Source: Vibrio sp. MEBiC08052
GTDB taxonomy: Bacteria; Pseudomonadota; Gammaproteobacteria; Enterobacterales; Vibrionaceae
Length of the DNA stretch: 64,000 nt
NCBI RefSeq assembly: GCF_001506075.1
Contig: NZ_KQ947475.1
Coordinates: 2,523,595 to 2,587,594, forward strand
Direction: 5' to 3'
Part shown: piece by piece, positions 38,037-49,046 of the stretch
How the letters are laid out: the number at the start of each line of letters is the position of its first letter
Position numbering within the stretch: the stretch's first letter is position 1
Notes under the pieces: generated by a model
What the model was told of the DNA's origin: nothing
The model's database searches: none
Seen by the model: the letters and a program-made list of their open reading frames with translations, nothing else
Program-made: the position numbers and the translations under genes

Positions 38037-38633
38037 TTACAGTTGAACACCAGAGAATGACATAAAGCCTAACGCCATCAGACCGACCGTGATAAACGTG
38101 ATACCAAGGCCACGTAACCCGGGAGGGACGTCAGAATATTTCATTTTCTCACGGATACCTGCAAGCGCAACGATTGCAAGCATCCAACCAGCACCGGAGC
38201 CAAAGCCATAAACAATTGACTCAGCAAAATCATACTCGCGCTGTACCATAAACGATACACCACCAAAGATCGCACAGTTCACCGTAATGAGTGGTAAGAA
38301 AATACCCAGTGCGTTGTATAACGGTGGGAAGAAACGGTCAAGAACCATTTCCAGAATCTGTACTAACGCAGCGATCACCCCGATGAAAGTGATAAAGTTC
38401 AGGAAAGTCAGATCAATACCATCGACCAGTGCATTTTCTTTCAAAACGAGGTTATAAACCAAGTTATTGACCGGCACCGAAATGGTTAACACAACAGTAA
38501 CGGCGATCCCCAAGCCAAACGCTGTTTTGACTTGCTTTGACACAGCCAGAAACGTACACATCCCCAGAAAGAAAGCCAGAGCCATGTTTTCCAGAAAAAT
38601 GGATCGTACAAGCAAACTAATATAATGTTCCAT
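38037..38633 (-). CDS. nqrE: Na+-translocating NADH:quinone reductase subunit E
   Basis: NqrE is a six-helix membrane subunit homologous to NqrD. The two are inverted relative to each other and hold an iron site at their interface. The 198-residue sequence starts [26 protein letters not shown]; the cysteine in FLGMC and the one in TVNCAIFGG are the conserved iron-site residues. It lies between nqrD and nqrF with a six-base gap on the nqrD side. Confidence 0.97.
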   Translation of the reverse strand: MEHYISLLVRSIFLENMALAFFLGMCTFLAVSKQVKTAFGLGIAVTVVLTISVPVNNLVYNLVLKENALVDGIDLTFLNFITFIGVIAALVQILEMVLDRFFPPLYNALGIFLPLITVNCAIFGGVSFMVQREYDFAESIVYGFGSGAGWMLAIVALAGIREKMKYSDVPPGLRGLGITFITVGLMALGFMSFSGVQL

Positions 38634-38639
38634 TGTTCC

Positions 38640-39272
38640 TTACTCCTTCGCTTCCACTTGTTCTGGTTTGAACACACGGATGATCCAAATCAAGAAACCA
38701 ATCAAGAAGAATGCAGATGGTGCAAGCAGCATCAAACCATTTGGTTGATACCAACCACCATTATTCACTAATGGCAGAACTTCCATCCCAAAAATCTTAC
38801 CCGAACCAAATAGTTCACGGACAAAACCAACGCTGATCAGGACAAAACCATATCCCAGACCATTGGCAATCCCGTCAATAAACGAAGGAATCGGTGGTTC
38901 TTTCATCGCAAATGCTTCGGCACGTCCCATAACAATACAGTTTGTGATGATCAAACCGACGAAAACAGAAAGTTGTTTTGAAATATCATAAAGATATGCT
39001 TTCAATATTTGGTCAACCACAATAACTAATGAAGCAATGATTGCCATCTGGACAATGATCCGCACACTGTTAGGGATATGGTTACGAATCAATGAAACGA
39101 AAAAGTTAGAAAGAGCGGTTACAAATGTTACCGCCAATGTCATAACAAATGCCGTTTCGAGCTTCGTTGTGACCGCGAGTGCGGAACATACACCGAGGAC
39201 CTGCAATGCAATCGGGTTGTTATCCAACACCGGAGCTAACAGACTCTTTTTCAGATCTTTCACAGTAGACAT
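38640..39272 (-). CDS. nqrD: Na+-translocating NADH:quinone reductase subunit D
   Basis: NqrD is the membrane partner of NqrE. The 210-residue protein has six helices. The conserved cysteines occur in LGVCSALAV and [14 protein letters not shown]. Its start shares one base with the nqrC stop codon. Sequence and length match the Vibrio subunit. Confidence 0.97.
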   Translation of the reverse strand: MSTVKDLKKSLLAPVLDNNPIALQVLGVCSALAVTTKLETAFVMTLAVTFVTALSNFFVSLIRNHIPNSVRIIVQMAIIASLVIVVDQILKAYLYDISKQLSVFVGLIITNCIVMGRAEAFAMKEPPIPSFIDGIANGLGYGFVLISVGFVRELFGSGKIFGMEVLPLVNNGGWYQPNGLMLLAPSAFFLIGFLIWIIRVFKPEQVEAKE

Positions 39273-40057
39273 TAGTTCAGACCTCCGTCACGGACTTTTG
39301 CTAAAAATGGACCAAAGCCCTTATCACCCAGCCAGAAGTCAAATTGGTGCTGAACACCCACACTGGTCAGAGTCGCACCAGACAGTGCATCAACGCCATG
39401 TATAGATCCTGCAGGTGCACCACCTTTGACGATCTTAATTGCTGGTTTGTGATTTTCATCATAAAGCTTTTTACCAACAAACTGTTCACGCCAGTTTGGG
39501 TTTTCCACTTCACCACCGAGCCCAGGGGTTTCACCTTGCTCATAGTAAATGATGCCATCAACAGTATTACCATCTGTCTCTACAGCGACAAAAGCATACA
39601 TCATTGACCATAATCCTTTACCATGGATTGGCAGGATCAAACGCTGAATTTTGCCATCCTGCTTCACAAGATAGACCAAACCATAATCAGCCCTATAGCG
39701 GATTTTCGCTGGATCTTCAGCTTCAGACAGTCTCAGAGATTGTGATTCATTTTTAGAAGCAGCTCGCTGATCATACTGAAAAGCAGTTTGTCCCTCTGGT
39801 GTTTTCTCAACCAATTCACCTGTTTTAAAATCCACCAGTTTCGGTTCGATATACTGTGTATAAAGTTCTTTCACGCTACCGGATGACATATCAACACCGG
39901 AAACTTCCAGAATCTTTTCCTGCTTATCCAAAACTGCATTTGTTTGTTGCTTACTACGCAGCCCTACAGCTGCCGTTGAAACGATGATTGAGCACACTAA
40001 GCTCAATACGATAACAACAAACAACGTTTTCTTAATGCTATCGTTATTGTTTGCCAT
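39272..40057 (-). CDS. nqrC: Na+-translocating NADH:quinone reductase subunit C
   Basis: NqrC carries a covalently bound FMN on the periplasmic side. The 261-residue protein has one N-terminal membrane helix ([23 protein letters not shown]). The flavinylation motif DALSGAT places the modified threonine at T229. FMN attachment needs the ApbE flavin transferase, whose gene is not found in its usual place in this window. It overlaps nqrB by 14 bases. Confidence 0.97.
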   Translation of the reverse strand: MANNNDSIKKTLFVVIVLSLVCSIIVSTAAVGLRSKQQTNAVLDKQEKILEVSGVDMSSGSVKELYTQYIEPKLVDFKTGELVEKTPEGQTAFQYDQRAASKNESQSLRLSEAEDPAKIRYRADYGLVYLVKQDGKIQRLILPIHGKGLWSMMYAFVAVETDGNTVDGIIYYEQGETPGLGGEVENPNWREQFVGKKLYDENHKPAIKIVKGGAPAGSIHGVDALSGATLTSVGVQHQFDFWLGDKGFGPFLAKVRDGGLN

Positions 40058-41294
40058 AGCGCGCTAATCTCCGTTTGACATTCTTTTCAACAACAATATG
40101 GTCGAACAGTGGTGCAAAAAGATTCGAGAATAGAATCGCCAGCATCATTCCTTCCGGATAAGCTGGGTTGACAACACGAATCAAAACACACATTGCTCCA
40201 ATCAACATTCCATAAGCCCATTTACCTTTATCGGTAAACGATGCTGAAACGGGATCAGTCGCCATAAAGAACATACCAAAAGCAAATCCACCAAGAACCA
40301 GGTGCCAATGCCAAGGCATATTAAACATTGCGTTGGTATCTGAGCCAATCACATTAAACAGGGTTGAAAGCGCAATCATACCGACCATAACACCACCGAT
40401 GATCCGCCATGAAGCAATCCCCATATACACGATAAAAGCAGCACCAATAGCGAGCGCTAACGTAGACACTTCACCAATTGAACCGGGAATATTGCCAAGG
40501 AATGCATCCATCCAAGAGATAGTGGCACCTGTAACATTATTCACCAATGCACTTTGACCGCCTTGCGTCCACTGACTCAGTGCAGTTGCACCAGAGAAAC
40601 CATCGGCAGCAGTCCAAACCACATCACCGGAGATCTGAGCCGGATAAGCAAAGAACAGGAATGCACGACCAGCCAACGCTGGATTGAGGAAGTTACGCCC
40701 CGTGCCACCAAACACTTCTTTACCGACGACAACACCAAAGGTGATCCCCAGAGCGGCTTGCCATAAGGGCAATGTAGGCGGAACAATCAGTGCAAACAGA
40801 ATTGATGTAACAAAGAAACCTTCGTTGACTTCATGTTTCCGTACAATACAGAACAAGACTTCCCAAAAACCACCGACAATAAATACAGTCAGGTAAATCG
40901 GAAGAAAATATGTCGCACCAAGCAACATTTTACTGCCCCATCCTGCCGAGTCGGCCATCAGGGTACCGCCCAATAGTTCAGTAAACCAGTAATGCCAGTT
41001 GCCATCGATCACACTTGCCAGTTGTTGACCTTGATACAAGTGATTTAATGCAGCAATTGCCTGACCACCAGCGTTATACATCCCCCAGAACATTGCAGGG
41101 AAAACTGCTAACCAGACCATGATCATGATGCGCTTTAGATCAACGCTATCACGGACATGTGAGCTTTTTCTTGTTACCGTGCCCGGTGTATAGAAAATTG
41201 TTGCAGCTGCTTCATACAGTGCATACAACTTCTCATACTTGGCGCCCGGCTCAAAATGATGCTCGATGTCTTCAAGAAACTTTTTAAGACCCAT
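40044..41294 (-). CDS. nqrB: Na+-translocating NADH:quinone reductase subunit B
   Basis: NqrB is the main membrane subunit, which forms the sodium channel and binds riboflavin and a covalent FMN. The 416-residue sequence has about ten helices. The flavinylation motif DGFSGAT places the FMN threonine at T237. The 30 N-terminal residues are cytoplasmic and conserved ([22 protein letters not shown]). It follows nqrA by five bases. Confidence 0.97.
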   Translation of the reverse strand: MGLKKFLEDIEHHFEPGAKYEKLYALYEAAATIFYTPGTVTRKSSHVRDSVDLKRIMIMVWLAVFPAMFWGMYNAGGQAIAALNHLYQGQQLASVIDGNWHYWFTELLGGTLMADSAGWGSKMLLGATYFLPIYLTVFIVGGFWEVLFCIVRKHEVNEGFFVTSILFALIVPPTLPLWQAALGITFGVVVGKEVFGGTGRNFLNPALAGRAFLFFAYPAQISGDVVWTAADGFSGATALSQWTQGGQSALVNNVTGATISWMDAFLGNIPGSIGEVSTLALAIGAAFIVYMGIASWRIIGGVMVGMIALSTLFNVIGSDTNAMFNMPWHWHLVLGGFAFGMFFMATDPVSASFTDKGKWAYGMLIGAMCVLIRVVNPAYPEGMMLAILFSNLFAPLFDHIVVEKNVKRRLARYGKQ

Positions 41295-41299
41295 GGAAA

Positions 41300-42640
41300 T
41301 TACCCTTCCTTCTCAATCTTGTCGAGACACTCACGAAGTAACATGCCGTACTCGTATTTGCCCGGACACACAAAGGTACATAATGAGAGATCTTCTTCAT
41401 CGAGCTCTAAAATCCCGAGACGCTGAGCACTGTCAGTGTCACCGGCACAGAGATCACGAAGGAGCAATGTCGGTTCCATATCAAGTGGCATTATTTTTTC
41501 ATAATTGCCGATTGGAACCATTGCACGCTCACTACCATTTGTGGAGGTTGTCATATTGAAAAGCTGTCCTTGGAAAAGGTGTCCAAGGTACGAACGTGTG
41601 ACTGAGAATTTATGTTTACCGGGAACTAACCAGCCAAACAATTCTTTCTCACGACCTTCTCGAAGCACTGAAACTTGAAGATGGTAACGGCCAAGATAAG
41701 CGTGAGGACCACTGGCTTTCACTCCGGAAAGGACTGAACCAGAAATCACACGAACTTCTCCGGGCATAATTTCGTTATCGACCAATTCGTCTAAGCTGGC
41801 TCCAATCGTCGTACGAACCAGACGAGGTTTATTCACAACCGGTCCAGCCAGAGAAACCACACGATCAACGTACAACTCTCCGGTCAAGAATAAATGACCG
41901 ATAGCAATAACGTCCTGATAGTTGATACTCCAAGCCACATGGTTGAGATCCACAGGATAGAGGAAATGCATGTGTGTTCCGGGCAATCCAGCTGGATGCG
42001 GCCCTTCGAATACATGCTCTTCCACATTCGATTGAGCGGAGCGAGGTAAGCTCTTTCCTTGTTTACAAACGTAGACTTTACCTTCTGTCAAAACAGATAA
42101 AATGTCTAAACCTGCAACGAAAGCATCTGATTGTTCATTAATAATCAGTTGTGGATCAGCAGCCAAAGGATTTGTATCTATTGCAGTAACAAAGATAGCT
42201 TTGGTTGCAGAATCGATAGCAGGAACCTTGCTAAAGGGACGAGTACGGAACGCAGTCCACATGCCGGAATCAACCAACTGTGTTCTAACTTGCTCGCGAT
42301 CCAAGCTTGCAAGTTGACTAGCGTCAAACTTATCGAACGTCTCCTGCGCATCACCGGCAGCTTCAATCACAACTGATTGAAGTACCCGTTTTGCACCACG
42401 GTTCACTTCGATAACTTTACCGCAGACCGGTGAAGTAAATTTCACACCCGGATTCTTCTTATCTTCAAAAAGAATTTGAGCTTTCTTTACTTCATCACCT
42501 ACGCGGACATGCATCGTAGGACGCATACCAACGTACTCTTCGCCAAGCAAGGCGACTTTGCTGATGGCTTTACCATCACTTATCACCTGGGAAGGAGTTC
42601 CAGCAATAGGAAGATCCAATCCCTTCTTTATTGTAATCAT
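41300..42640 (-). CDS. nqrA: Na+-translocating NADH:quinone reductase subunit A
   Basis: NqrA is the peripheral cytoplasmic subunit linked to ubiquinone binding. I start at the ATG at 42640 (446 residues), giving [18 protein letters not shown] as in the V. cholerae protein; an upstream in-frame ATG adds only four residues. Conserved blocks include [41 protein letters not shown] and [13 protein letters not shown]. It is the first gene of the nqr operon. The ribosome binding site is weak by eye. Confidence 0.96.
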   Translation of the reverse strand: MITIKKGLDLPIAGTPSQVISDGKAISKVALLGEEYVGMRPTMHVRVGDEVKKAQILFEDKKNPGVKFTSPVCGKVIEVNRGAKRVLQSVVIEAAGDAQETFDKFDASQLASLDREQVRTQLVDSGMWTAFRTRPFSKVPAIDSATKAIFVTAIDTNPLAADPQLIINEQSDAFVAGLDILSVLTEGKVYVCKQGKSLPRSAQSNVEEHVFEGPHPAGLPGTHMHFLYPVDLNHVAWSINYQDVIAIGHLFLTGELYVDRVVSLAGPVVNKPRLVRTTIGASLDELVDNEIMPGEVRVISGSVLSGVKASGPHAYLGRYHLQVSVLREGREKELFGWLVPGKHKFSVTRSYLGHLFQGQLFNMTTSTNGSERAMVPIGNYEKIMPLDMEPTLLLRDLCAGDTDSAQRLGILELDEEDLSLCTFVCPGKYEYGMLLRECLDKIEKEG

Positions 42641-43067
42641 ACGCACTTGCACTATTTTATCGGGAAAAAGATTCTTTAAAATTCTGTAAATAAACTGGCT
42701 TTGTTTAGTTATTCAAATCGGGCATAAACGCCGAGAAAACTAAATGAGCCCTAGACACGACACTGGTATCCAGCCTTGATTCTTATTTGCAACAAGGTCA
42801 TAACACCCTATTTAAAACACGTCTCTCACTCATGTGAGGCATATTTATCAGACACGGGAGTGTACCATCTTTTAGGCATTTGATGCCATGATCTAAGCTG
42901 CTTTTCTTTCTTCATTACGGTGCAATATAATGCAAAAAATTATCATAAATTTGATGAATAGCACACTTATCGCAAGCGATGTCGAAGATGTATATTTTTA
43001 GTAAATGAGTTGTTCAATCAAATAGATAAGCGGATTTAAAGTACAAACAGTCACAGTGGAGACAATC
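42641..43067. other. Upstream region of the nqr operon
   Basis: No gene is seen in this stretch between nqrA and bolA. It must hold the nqr promoter on the minus strand. A -10-like TATATT lies near 42930-42940 in an AT-rich part, but no clear -35 was found. Small dyads occur (GGCATTTGATGCC near 42874 and CTCACTCATGTGAG near 42826). Confidence 0.4.
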
Positions 43068-43105
43068 ATGTCCCATGATTGTAAATGCACTCAGCCCACC
43101 ACCGT

Positions 43106-43420
43106 TCAATTCTCTTTCTGGCCGCCACCATGACACATCGGACTATCAGGCACCTGAGTATTTTGTCGCCACTGTTCAGGGGTATAGGTATGAATCGACA
43201 ATGCATGAACCTGACCGGCTAATTCATCAGCTAAAACCTGATTAACTGCTCGGTGTTGTTCAATTAAACGTTGTCCGTCAAACGAAGGGCTGACAATCAC
43301 AACTTTGAAATGGCTTTCAGATCCAGCAGGCACATTGTGCATATAACTTTCATTCAGCACTTGCAGGTATTCTGGCTGGAATGCCTGATGTAACTTCGCT
43401 TCAATAGTTTCTTGTATCAT
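43106..43420 (-). CDS. bolA: BolA family protein
   Basis: BolA proteins work with monothiol glutaredoxins in iron-sulfur trafficking and can act as regulators of cell shape and envelope genes. The 104-residue protein shows the class II KH-like fold with [31 protein letters not shown], which includes the conserved histidine of RHR/H-type motifs. It lies between nqrA and the divergent rlmG, as in V. cholerae. Confidence 0.94.
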   Translation of the reverse strand: MIQETIEAKLHQAFQPEYLQVLNESYMHNVPAGSESHFKVVIVSPSFDGQRLIEQHRAVNQVLADELAGQVHALSIHTYTPEQWRQNTQVPDSPMCHGGGQKEN

Positions 43421-43603
43421 GTACTTTCTCTCTCCGAGATCACCGAAAAAACGTGTTGAGCACAGATAAAAACATTCCGGTGAACCTGTGGCGACATATA
43501 TTACTACTCTCTGACGTTTAGCAAAAGGTTTCAGTTTCTTGTTTGTGCTGCATTTGCGACAATAATCGACAATTTAATAAATCGACTCACCTGATTAAAA
43601 ACG

Positions 43604-44740
43604 ATGAAGACAGAATTATCATTCAATAACCGCACACTGACATTACATCGCTACCCTGAGCAACACTATGAAAACTTACAGGCATGGGATGCCGGAGACG
43701 AATATCTGATTCGTCATGTTGAAGCCATGGCATTATCGCCCGGCAAACATATCCTAATTCTGAATGATCATTTTGGCGCACTAGCATGTTGGTTTGCCCG
43801 CGATCATCAAGTCACCCTGATGAGTGATTCATATCTGTCACATCAAGGCGTGCAAAAAAATTTGGCTCGAAACGGCGACCACGCGATCTCCTGCCTGACA
43901 ACACTCGCAGAACTACCTGCTGATATTGATTTGGTTTTATTTCAGTTACCCAAAAATAATCGGCACCTCATCTGGCAACTCAGTCAGCTCCGCACTTCTC
44001 TACCGGAAACTTGTCCGGTCATTGCGGTCAACAAGGCGAAAGAAATCCACACATCGACATTGCAACTGTTTGAGAAATATCTCGGCACAACTCAAACGTC
44101 ACTCGCTTGGAAAAAACATCGCTTGGTGTTTGCCAGTGCCGATGCCCCTCGCCAGTCGGTATCCCCGGAATTGATATGGGACGCAGAGATAGATCACAAG
44201 CCGATCCAGTTGGTTAATCTACCCAATGTCTTCTCCGGAGAAAGTCTTGATCTCGGAGCGCGCTTTTTTCTTTGCCACATTCCGGAAAAACCGAATTGCA
44301 AACACATTATCGATTTAGGATGCGGTAACGGTGTCCTTTCGATCAAAGCCGGACAACGAAACCCTCAAGCGGCTTTAACTTGTATCGATGAAAGTTTCAT
44401 GGCTGTTGAATCAGCCCGAAGAAATTTGAACTATCATTTCGGCAACCGGGCAAATATGCAGTGTATCGCTAATAATTGTCTGGATAGTTTAGCCCCTGCG
44501 TCAGCGGATTTGATTTTATGTAATCCACCGTTTCACCAACAGAATGCCATTACCGATCATATTGCCTGGCAGATGTTCTGTGATGCAAAGCATGTTCTGG
44601 AAAAGAGAGGTGAATTATTAGTGATCGGTAACCGTCACCTCGGCTACGATGGAAAACTCACAAGAATATTTGGAAAATCTAACGTAAAAACTGTCGCGAT
44701 GAACAAAAAATTTGTTATCTTACAGGCAACTAAACCGTAA
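43604..44740 (+). CDS. rlmG: 23S rRNA (guanine-N2) methyltransferase RlmG
   Basis: RlmG methylates G1835 of 23S rRNA using S-adenosylmethionine. The 378-residue protein is a duplicated methyltransferase with a degenerate N-terminal half and an active C-terminal half. The SAM motif is IIDLGCGNGVLSI and the catalytic motif NPPFHQQ lies near residue 307. NPPFHQQ rather than NPPFHDG separates it from the related RsmC. It is divergent from bolA. Confidence 0.92.
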   Translation: MKTELSFNNRTLTLHRYPEQHYENLQAWDAGDEYLIRHVEAMALSPGKHILILNDHFGALACWFARDHQVTLMSDSYLSHQGVQKNLARNGDHAISCLTTLAELPADIDLVLFQLPKNNRHLIWQLSQLRTSLPETCPVIAVNKAKEIHTSTLQLFEKYLGTTQTSLAWKKHRLVFASADAPRQSVSPELIWDAEIDHKPIQLVNLPNVFSGESLDLGARFFLCHIPEKPNCKHIIDLGCGNGVLSIKAGQRNPQAALTCIDESFMAVESARRNLNYHFGNRANMQCIANNCLDSLAPASADLILCNPPFHQQNAITDHIAWQMFCDAKHVLEKRGELLVIGNRHLGYDGKLTRIFGKSNVKTVAMNKKFVILQATKP

Positions 44741-44946
44741 GCCGCTAAACTTCTGACCATGTGGGTCAGAGAACATGAAGGACAATGGATAGATGATATC
44801 AAACCGCGCTATTCTCTCTTCAGTTTTCAGTATTGGCTTATGGATGAATCTATGATGTTTTTACACAAACCTAGAGTTCCATACAGACTTGGTTTTCCAT
44901 ACATATCTGTTAATGTGATTACTCGATTTTGAACAAGGAACCACTC

Positions 44947-45516
44947 ATGAAAAAACTGGTTATTGCAGCGACTGTCGCACTGCTTGCCGCCTGTTCAGGC
45001 CCACAGCAGCAACAAATCAACTTTGCCCCTCAGCCGGCCCTCAGCCAGAGTGATATTGTGAAAGGGAAGTCTTTTACCCTGATGAGTAAAGATGTCAGAA
45101 CCTCTCAATATGTTGCGTTAGTTGATAGCGGACGTGCCCATATCGAACCGGTTCATGCGCGTCAGAATGTTCGTATCGCGATTGAGAATGCGTTGTCACA
45201 ACAATTTTCTTCTCAAGGGTTTACAACCAGCGTCAATAGCGAAAACTCAGTGACGGTAGAAATCCAAGAAGCGTTGGTTTCAGTGAAACATTCAATTATG
45301 GAAAGCGAAATGAATGCAAGCGTTGTGCTTGAAATCACAGCAGAAACGCCAACCGGAAAATTGGTAAAGACTTACCATGGTACCGCGAAGAAAACGTCAA
45401 CATTTAGTGCATCAAATGATGATATCGAAATGGTCTTTAATGATGTCGTCAACAATGTCCTGAAAAAAATTGCCCAAGATGACGAGCTGAAAAATTACAT
45501 GCGGGAGCACTTTTAA
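44947..45516 (+). CDS. YajG family lipoprotein
   Basis: The 189-residue protein starts with a lipoprotein signal peptide (MKKLVIAATVALLAAC), so the mature protein begins at the lipidated cysteine of LAAC. The ATG at 44947 has AAGGA upstream; a TTG six codons earlier lies before that site. The remainder matches the YajG family of uncharacterised lipoproteins (DVRTSQYVALVDSG and the C-terminal VNNVLKKIAQDDELKNYM). It is coupled to the next gene by a one-base overlap and lies near ampG, as in E. coli. Confidence 0.87.
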   Translation: MKKLVIAATVALLAACSGPQQQQINFAPQPALSQSDIVKGKSFTLMSKDVRTSQYVALVDSGRAHIEPVHARQNVRIAIENALSQQFSSQGFTTSVNSENSVTVEIQEALVSVKHSIMESEMNASVVLEITAETPTGKLVKTYHGTAKKTSTFSASNDDIEMVFNDVVNNVLKKIAQDDELKNYMREHF

Positions 45517-46115
45517 TGCGTCGGTATCGCTTCTCAGCCCTACTGGCCTGTTGCTTTTTTTCACTGTTTAGTCTTGGCGCTTCTGCATCCCCCAGCGTGG
45601 CATTTGAAACCACGCTGGGTTCGTTTACAGTCGCCTTGAACACTGAGCAAGCGCCAGTCACGGTCAAAAATTTCTTGCGTTATGTTGAAGATGGCAGTTA
45701 CGTCGGCAGTATTTTTCACCGGGTCATTCCCGGCTTCATGGTTCAGGGAGGTGGATTCAGCACCCAAATGGAACGATTGAAAACTTACCCGCCAATCGCG
45801 AATGAAGCCAATAACGGTTTGTTAAATCAAACCGGAACCATTGCAATGGCCAGAACGCAGGATCCGAACTCGGCAACCCGACAATTCTTTATCAACTTGG
45901 TTGATAATGATTTTCTCAATTATGGAGAACGGCCACCGGGTTATGCGGTGTTTGGCCGGGTCACTTCAGGGCTTGACGTGATTCAAAAGATAGGTCAACA
46001 AAAAACAGGCGTCCGGAACTACATGAAAGATGTTCCGGTAGAGCCGATTATTATCACGCGTGTTTTTGTTGTCCCTGAAAAAGACACCACAGCAACGACG
46101 CCACCAACACAATAG
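45516..46115 (+). CDS. Periplasmic peptidyl-prolyl cis-trans isomerase, cyclophilin type
   Basis: The 199-residue protein has a signal peptide ending near A24 (LFSLGASA), then a cyclophilin domain with the active-site stretch FHRVIPGFMVQGGGF and IAMARTQDPNSATRQFFINLVDN. It should catalyse proline isomerisation of exported proteins, like PpiA. Its ATG overlaps the lipoprotein stop (TAATG), and ampG follows after 11 bases, so the three genes are one operon. Confidence 0.9.
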   Translation: MRRYRFSALLACCFFSLFSLGASASPSVAFETTLGSFTVALNTEQAPVTVKNFLRYVEDGSYVGSIFHRVIPGFMVQGGGFSTQMERLKTYPPIANEANNGLLNQTGTIAMARTQDPNSATRQFFINLVDNDFLNYGERPPGYAVFGRVTSGLDVIQKIGQQKTGVRNYMKDVPVEPIIITRVFVVPEKDTTATTPPTQ

Positions 46116-46126
46116 AGGTTTATTCG

Positions 46127-47494
46127 TTGCAAAAATCATCCAATACATGGAAAGCGACTGTCCAGAGTTATCTCGATAAACGCTTAGCATGGGTTCTCAT
46201 GCTCGGCTGTTCCAGTGGCTTTCCTTGGGTCTTGATTGGTTCCAATATGTCCGGCTGGCTCAAAGATGCAGGATTTACCAATACAGATATCGGTTATTTC
46301 AGTAGTATCTTTGTCGCCTATTCGGTGAATTTTTTATGGTCTCCCCTCGTCGATCGGCTCCATATCCCGCTGGTGAGCCGATGGCTCGGGCAGCGGCGTA
46401 GCTGGATTTTTGTCTGCCAATGCATCATCTTGTTGTGCACACTGGCCATTGCCTCATTTTCGAATCCCACCACCCACTTTATGATGACCTACGGGGTTGC
46501 GTTGGTGATCGCATTTGTCTCGGCGACTCAAGATATTGCGATTGATGCTTTTCGGATCGATAGCTTCAATAAAGCTGAAGAATCAAAGCTGCCTCAGGCT
46601 TCAGCAATGGCAGTGATCGGTTGGTGGACCGGTTATTCTTTGCCCGGTTATCTGGCATTTACCAACGCAGATCAGTACGGTTGGAACACGGTCTATTTTG
46701 GGATGGCAGCGGTGATGGTTGTGCTGATAATCTTCACGCTGATGACCAAAGAGCCAGTCACCCACCGGGATCGTTTACAGCAAAAAGCTGAAGAGCGTCA
46801 CCATCAGTATATTGAATCTCCGGTACTACTGTGGCTTTCTGTCACCGTGGTCGAACCGTTTGTTGATTTCTTTAGACGAAACGGGATTCGGGTTGCGTTA
46901 ACCATCTTATTATTCGTATTTTTGTTCAAAATTGGCGAAGCGTTTCTGGGCAAAATGTCAATTTCATTTTACCGGGAAGTGGGATTCACCAATGAACAAA
47001 TTGGTTACTATTCGAAAATGATCGGTTGGTGGACAACCATGTTCTTTACTCTGATCGGGAGTATGGTGACTGTACGCTTCGGCATTGTGAAAGGCTTGAT
47101 GATCGGGGGCGTTGCTATGTCAGCCAGCAATCTGATGTTTTCATGGATTGCGCAGACCGGCCCGAATGAACACCTGTTTCTTGCAACCGTCATCGTCGAT
47201 AATTTTACCACGGCTTTTTCGACCGTCGCATTTGTCTCATTCCTCACCTTAATGACAGGGCAAGCCTTTTCTGCAACCCAATATGCGCTATTAGCGTCTT
47301 TGGGAAATGCCGGACGTACCGTTCTCTCATCATTCAGTGGCGCGATGGTCGATTATCTGAACAACTGGCCGTTATTTTTTGTCCTGACTGCGGTCATGGT
47401 CGTCCCGAGTCTGATTATGCTTTACTTACTCCGACAGTACTTTACGGATCTGCTGGAAAAAGCGAAAGCATCCAGAAAACAGGATTGCATTTAA
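46127..47494 (+). CDS. ampG: Muropeptide permease AmpG
   Basis: AmpG imports anhydro-muropeptides (GlcNAc-anhMurNAc with or without peptide) for cell-wall recycling, and this influences beta-lactamase induction. The 455-residue MFS protein has twelve helices and the characteristic LGCSSGFPWVLIGSNMSGWLKDAG start and ATQDIAIDAFRID motif. The start codon is TTG at 46127, preceded by AGAGG. It closes the lipoprotein-cyclophilin-ampG operon. Confidence 0.93.
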   Translation: MQKSSNTWKATVQSYLDKRLAWVLMLGCSSGFPWVLIGSNMSGWLKDAGFTNTDIGYFSSIFVAYSVNFLWSPLVDRLHIPLVSRWLGQRRSWIFVCQCIILLCTLAIASFSNPTTHFMMTYGVALVIAFVSATQDIAIDAFRIDSFNKAEESKLPQASAMAVIGWWTGYSLPGYLAFTNADQYGWNTVYFGMAAVMVVLIIFTLMTKEPVTHRDRLQQKAEERHHQYIESPVLLWLSVTVVEPFVDFFRRNGIRVALTILLFVFLFKIGEAFLGKMSISFYREVGFTNEQIGYYSKMIGWWTTMFFTLIGSMVTVRFGIVKGLMIGGVAMSASNLMFSWIAQTGPNEHLFLATVIVDNFTTAFSTVAFVSFLTLMTGQAFSATQYALLASLGNAGRTVLSSFSGAMVDYLNNWPLFFVLTAVMVVPSLIMLYLLRQYFTDLLEKAKASRKQDCI

Positions 47495-47552
47495 ATCAGG
47501 CTTGATTAGACTCGCTAATCGTTGGGAACAAATTAATGAGCCATCGTAAAGC

Positions 47553-48449
47553 ATGAATATTCTGGTGATTGGCCCGGGAGCGATCGGCTCGCTTTGGGCC
47601 ATCAAATTACAGCAAGACGGACATCAGGTCGCAGTATTTGGCAGACAGACAGACTCTGAGTATCAATGCCAATTCGATGAGTCGTGCTACACATTTAACA
47701 ATCGTCAGGCCGATGACGTCAAACACGCTGATCTTATTTTGCTGACCGTCAAAGCGTGGCAGGTTGCTTCAGCCCTTGATTCGCTGCCCAGCCAGATCGA
47801 TCCGGACACCATTATCATGCTGATGCACAACGGCATGGGCAGCCTCGATACCATCGGCTCATTATTACAGACCAACCCTGTACTGCTGGCCACCACCACC
47901 CACGGAGCCTTCAAACCATCATCATCACAGCTCATCCATACCGGACAAGGTGAAACCTTAATCGGTGCCGCAAATGAGCAAGGTTCTCGGTGTCAGTTTC
48001 TGAGAGATGTCTTCGACCATGCGTTGCCGGTCGTTCACTGGCACCCACAGATTGAACACGCACTATGGCGCAAACTTGCCGTCAACTGTGTAATCAACCC
48101 TTTAACCGCCATTCATCAATGTCCGAATGGCGAACTCGCACGCCCTGAGTACCAAACTCTCATCACCCGTTTGATTACCGAAGTAAGTACCGTGATGACG
48201 GCTGAGAGTATTCCGGTAAATCTTGAACAGCTAACCGCTCATATTTACCAAGTCATCCACGCAACATCGAAAAATCAGTCGTCGATGCATCAGGATGTTT
48301 ACTACCGAAGAAAAACTGAAATAGACTTTATTACCGGATACCTGATCAGAAGCGCGGCAAAACACGGCATTGCAGTCCCGGAGAATGACGCGTTATATCA
48401 ACACATCAAAACACTGGAACAACAATGGGAGTCACTCAATGAGTTATAA
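47553..48449 (+). CDS. panE: 2-dehydropantoate 2-reductase
   Basis: PanE reduces ketopantoate to pantoate with NADPH in the pantothenate and CoA pathway. The 298-residue protein has the N-terminal nucleotide motif IGPGAIGSLWA and the catalytic region LWRKLAVNCVINPLTAI, with a lysine typical of PanE, followed by a C-terminal helical domain. It overlaps yajL by 11 bases, so the two are probably co-transcribed. Confidence 0.93.
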   Translation: MNILVIGPGAIGSLWAIKLQQDGHQVAVFGRQTDSEYQCQFDESCYTFNNRQADDVKHADLILLTVKAWQVASALDSLPSQIDPDTIIMLMHNGMGSLDTIGSLLQTNPVLLATTTHGAFKPSSSQLIHTGQGETLIGAANEQGSRCQFLRDVFDHALPVVHWHPQIEHALWRKLAVNCVINPLTAIHQCPNGELARPEYQTLITRLITEVSTVMTAESIPVNLEQLTAHIYQVIHATSKNQSSMHQDVYYRRKTEIDFITGYLIRSAAKHGIAVPENDALYQHIKTLEQQWESLNEL

Positions 48450-49041
48450 CATTTTGGTACCAATTGCGACCGGCAGTGAAGAGATCGAAGCCATCACAAT
48501 CATTGATGTGATGGTTCGGGCAGGTTATCACGTTGTGATTGCGAGCGCAGATCCGACCGAACAACTCGTTGTAAAGGCTTCACGAGGTGTCATGTTGACC
48601 GCTGAAGTCCTGCTCCATCAGGTGACCGAACAATCGTTTGATGCAATTATTCTGCCCGGAGGGCTCACCGGTGCAGAAAACTTTCGCGATAATCCGCTCC
48701 TTATTGAGCAACTCAAACAGCAAAAACAGGCCGGGCGACTGGTTGCTGCAATTTGTGCGGCGCCGGCGCTTGTATTACAGCATCATCATTTGTTCCCGGA
48801 TGCGCAGCTCACTTGTCATCCGAACTTTCAGCAGCAGATTCCCGAGGCTCAGAGAAGTACACAACGCGTCGTGTATGACAGCTCCGCCAACCTGTTAACC
48901 AGCCAAGGCCCCGGCACCGCCTTAGAATTCTCTCTGGCAGTGGTTCGTCTGCTCTCCGGAGAACAACACATGAGGCAGGTTGCTGAACCAATGGTTCCGC
49001 CTGCCGGCATAACCCCAGCTCAACCGCTTAATGAGTCGTAA
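48439..49041 (+). CDS. yajL: DJ-1/PfpI family protein YajL
   Basis: YajL is the bacterial homologue of DJ-1, linked to protection of proteins and thiols from oxidative or carbonyl damage. I start at the ATG at 48439 (200 residues), which has GGGAG upstream; a longer reading runs back through panE. The reactive cysteine is C106 in VAAICAAPA, the same number as in E. coli YajL, and the glutamate of GSEEIEA is near residue 15. It ends six bases before csdA. Confidence 0.93.
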   Translation: MSYNILVPIATGSEEIEAITIIDVMVRAGYHVVIASADPTEQLVVKASRGVMLTAEVLLHQVTEQSFDAIILPGGLTGAENFRDNPLLIEQLKQQKQAGRLVAAICAAPALVLQHHHLFPDAQLTCHPNFQQQIPEAQRSTQRVVYDSSANLLTSQGPGTALEFSLAVVRLLSGEQHMRQVAEPMVPPAGITPAQPLNES

Positions 49042-49046
49042 CCGCA

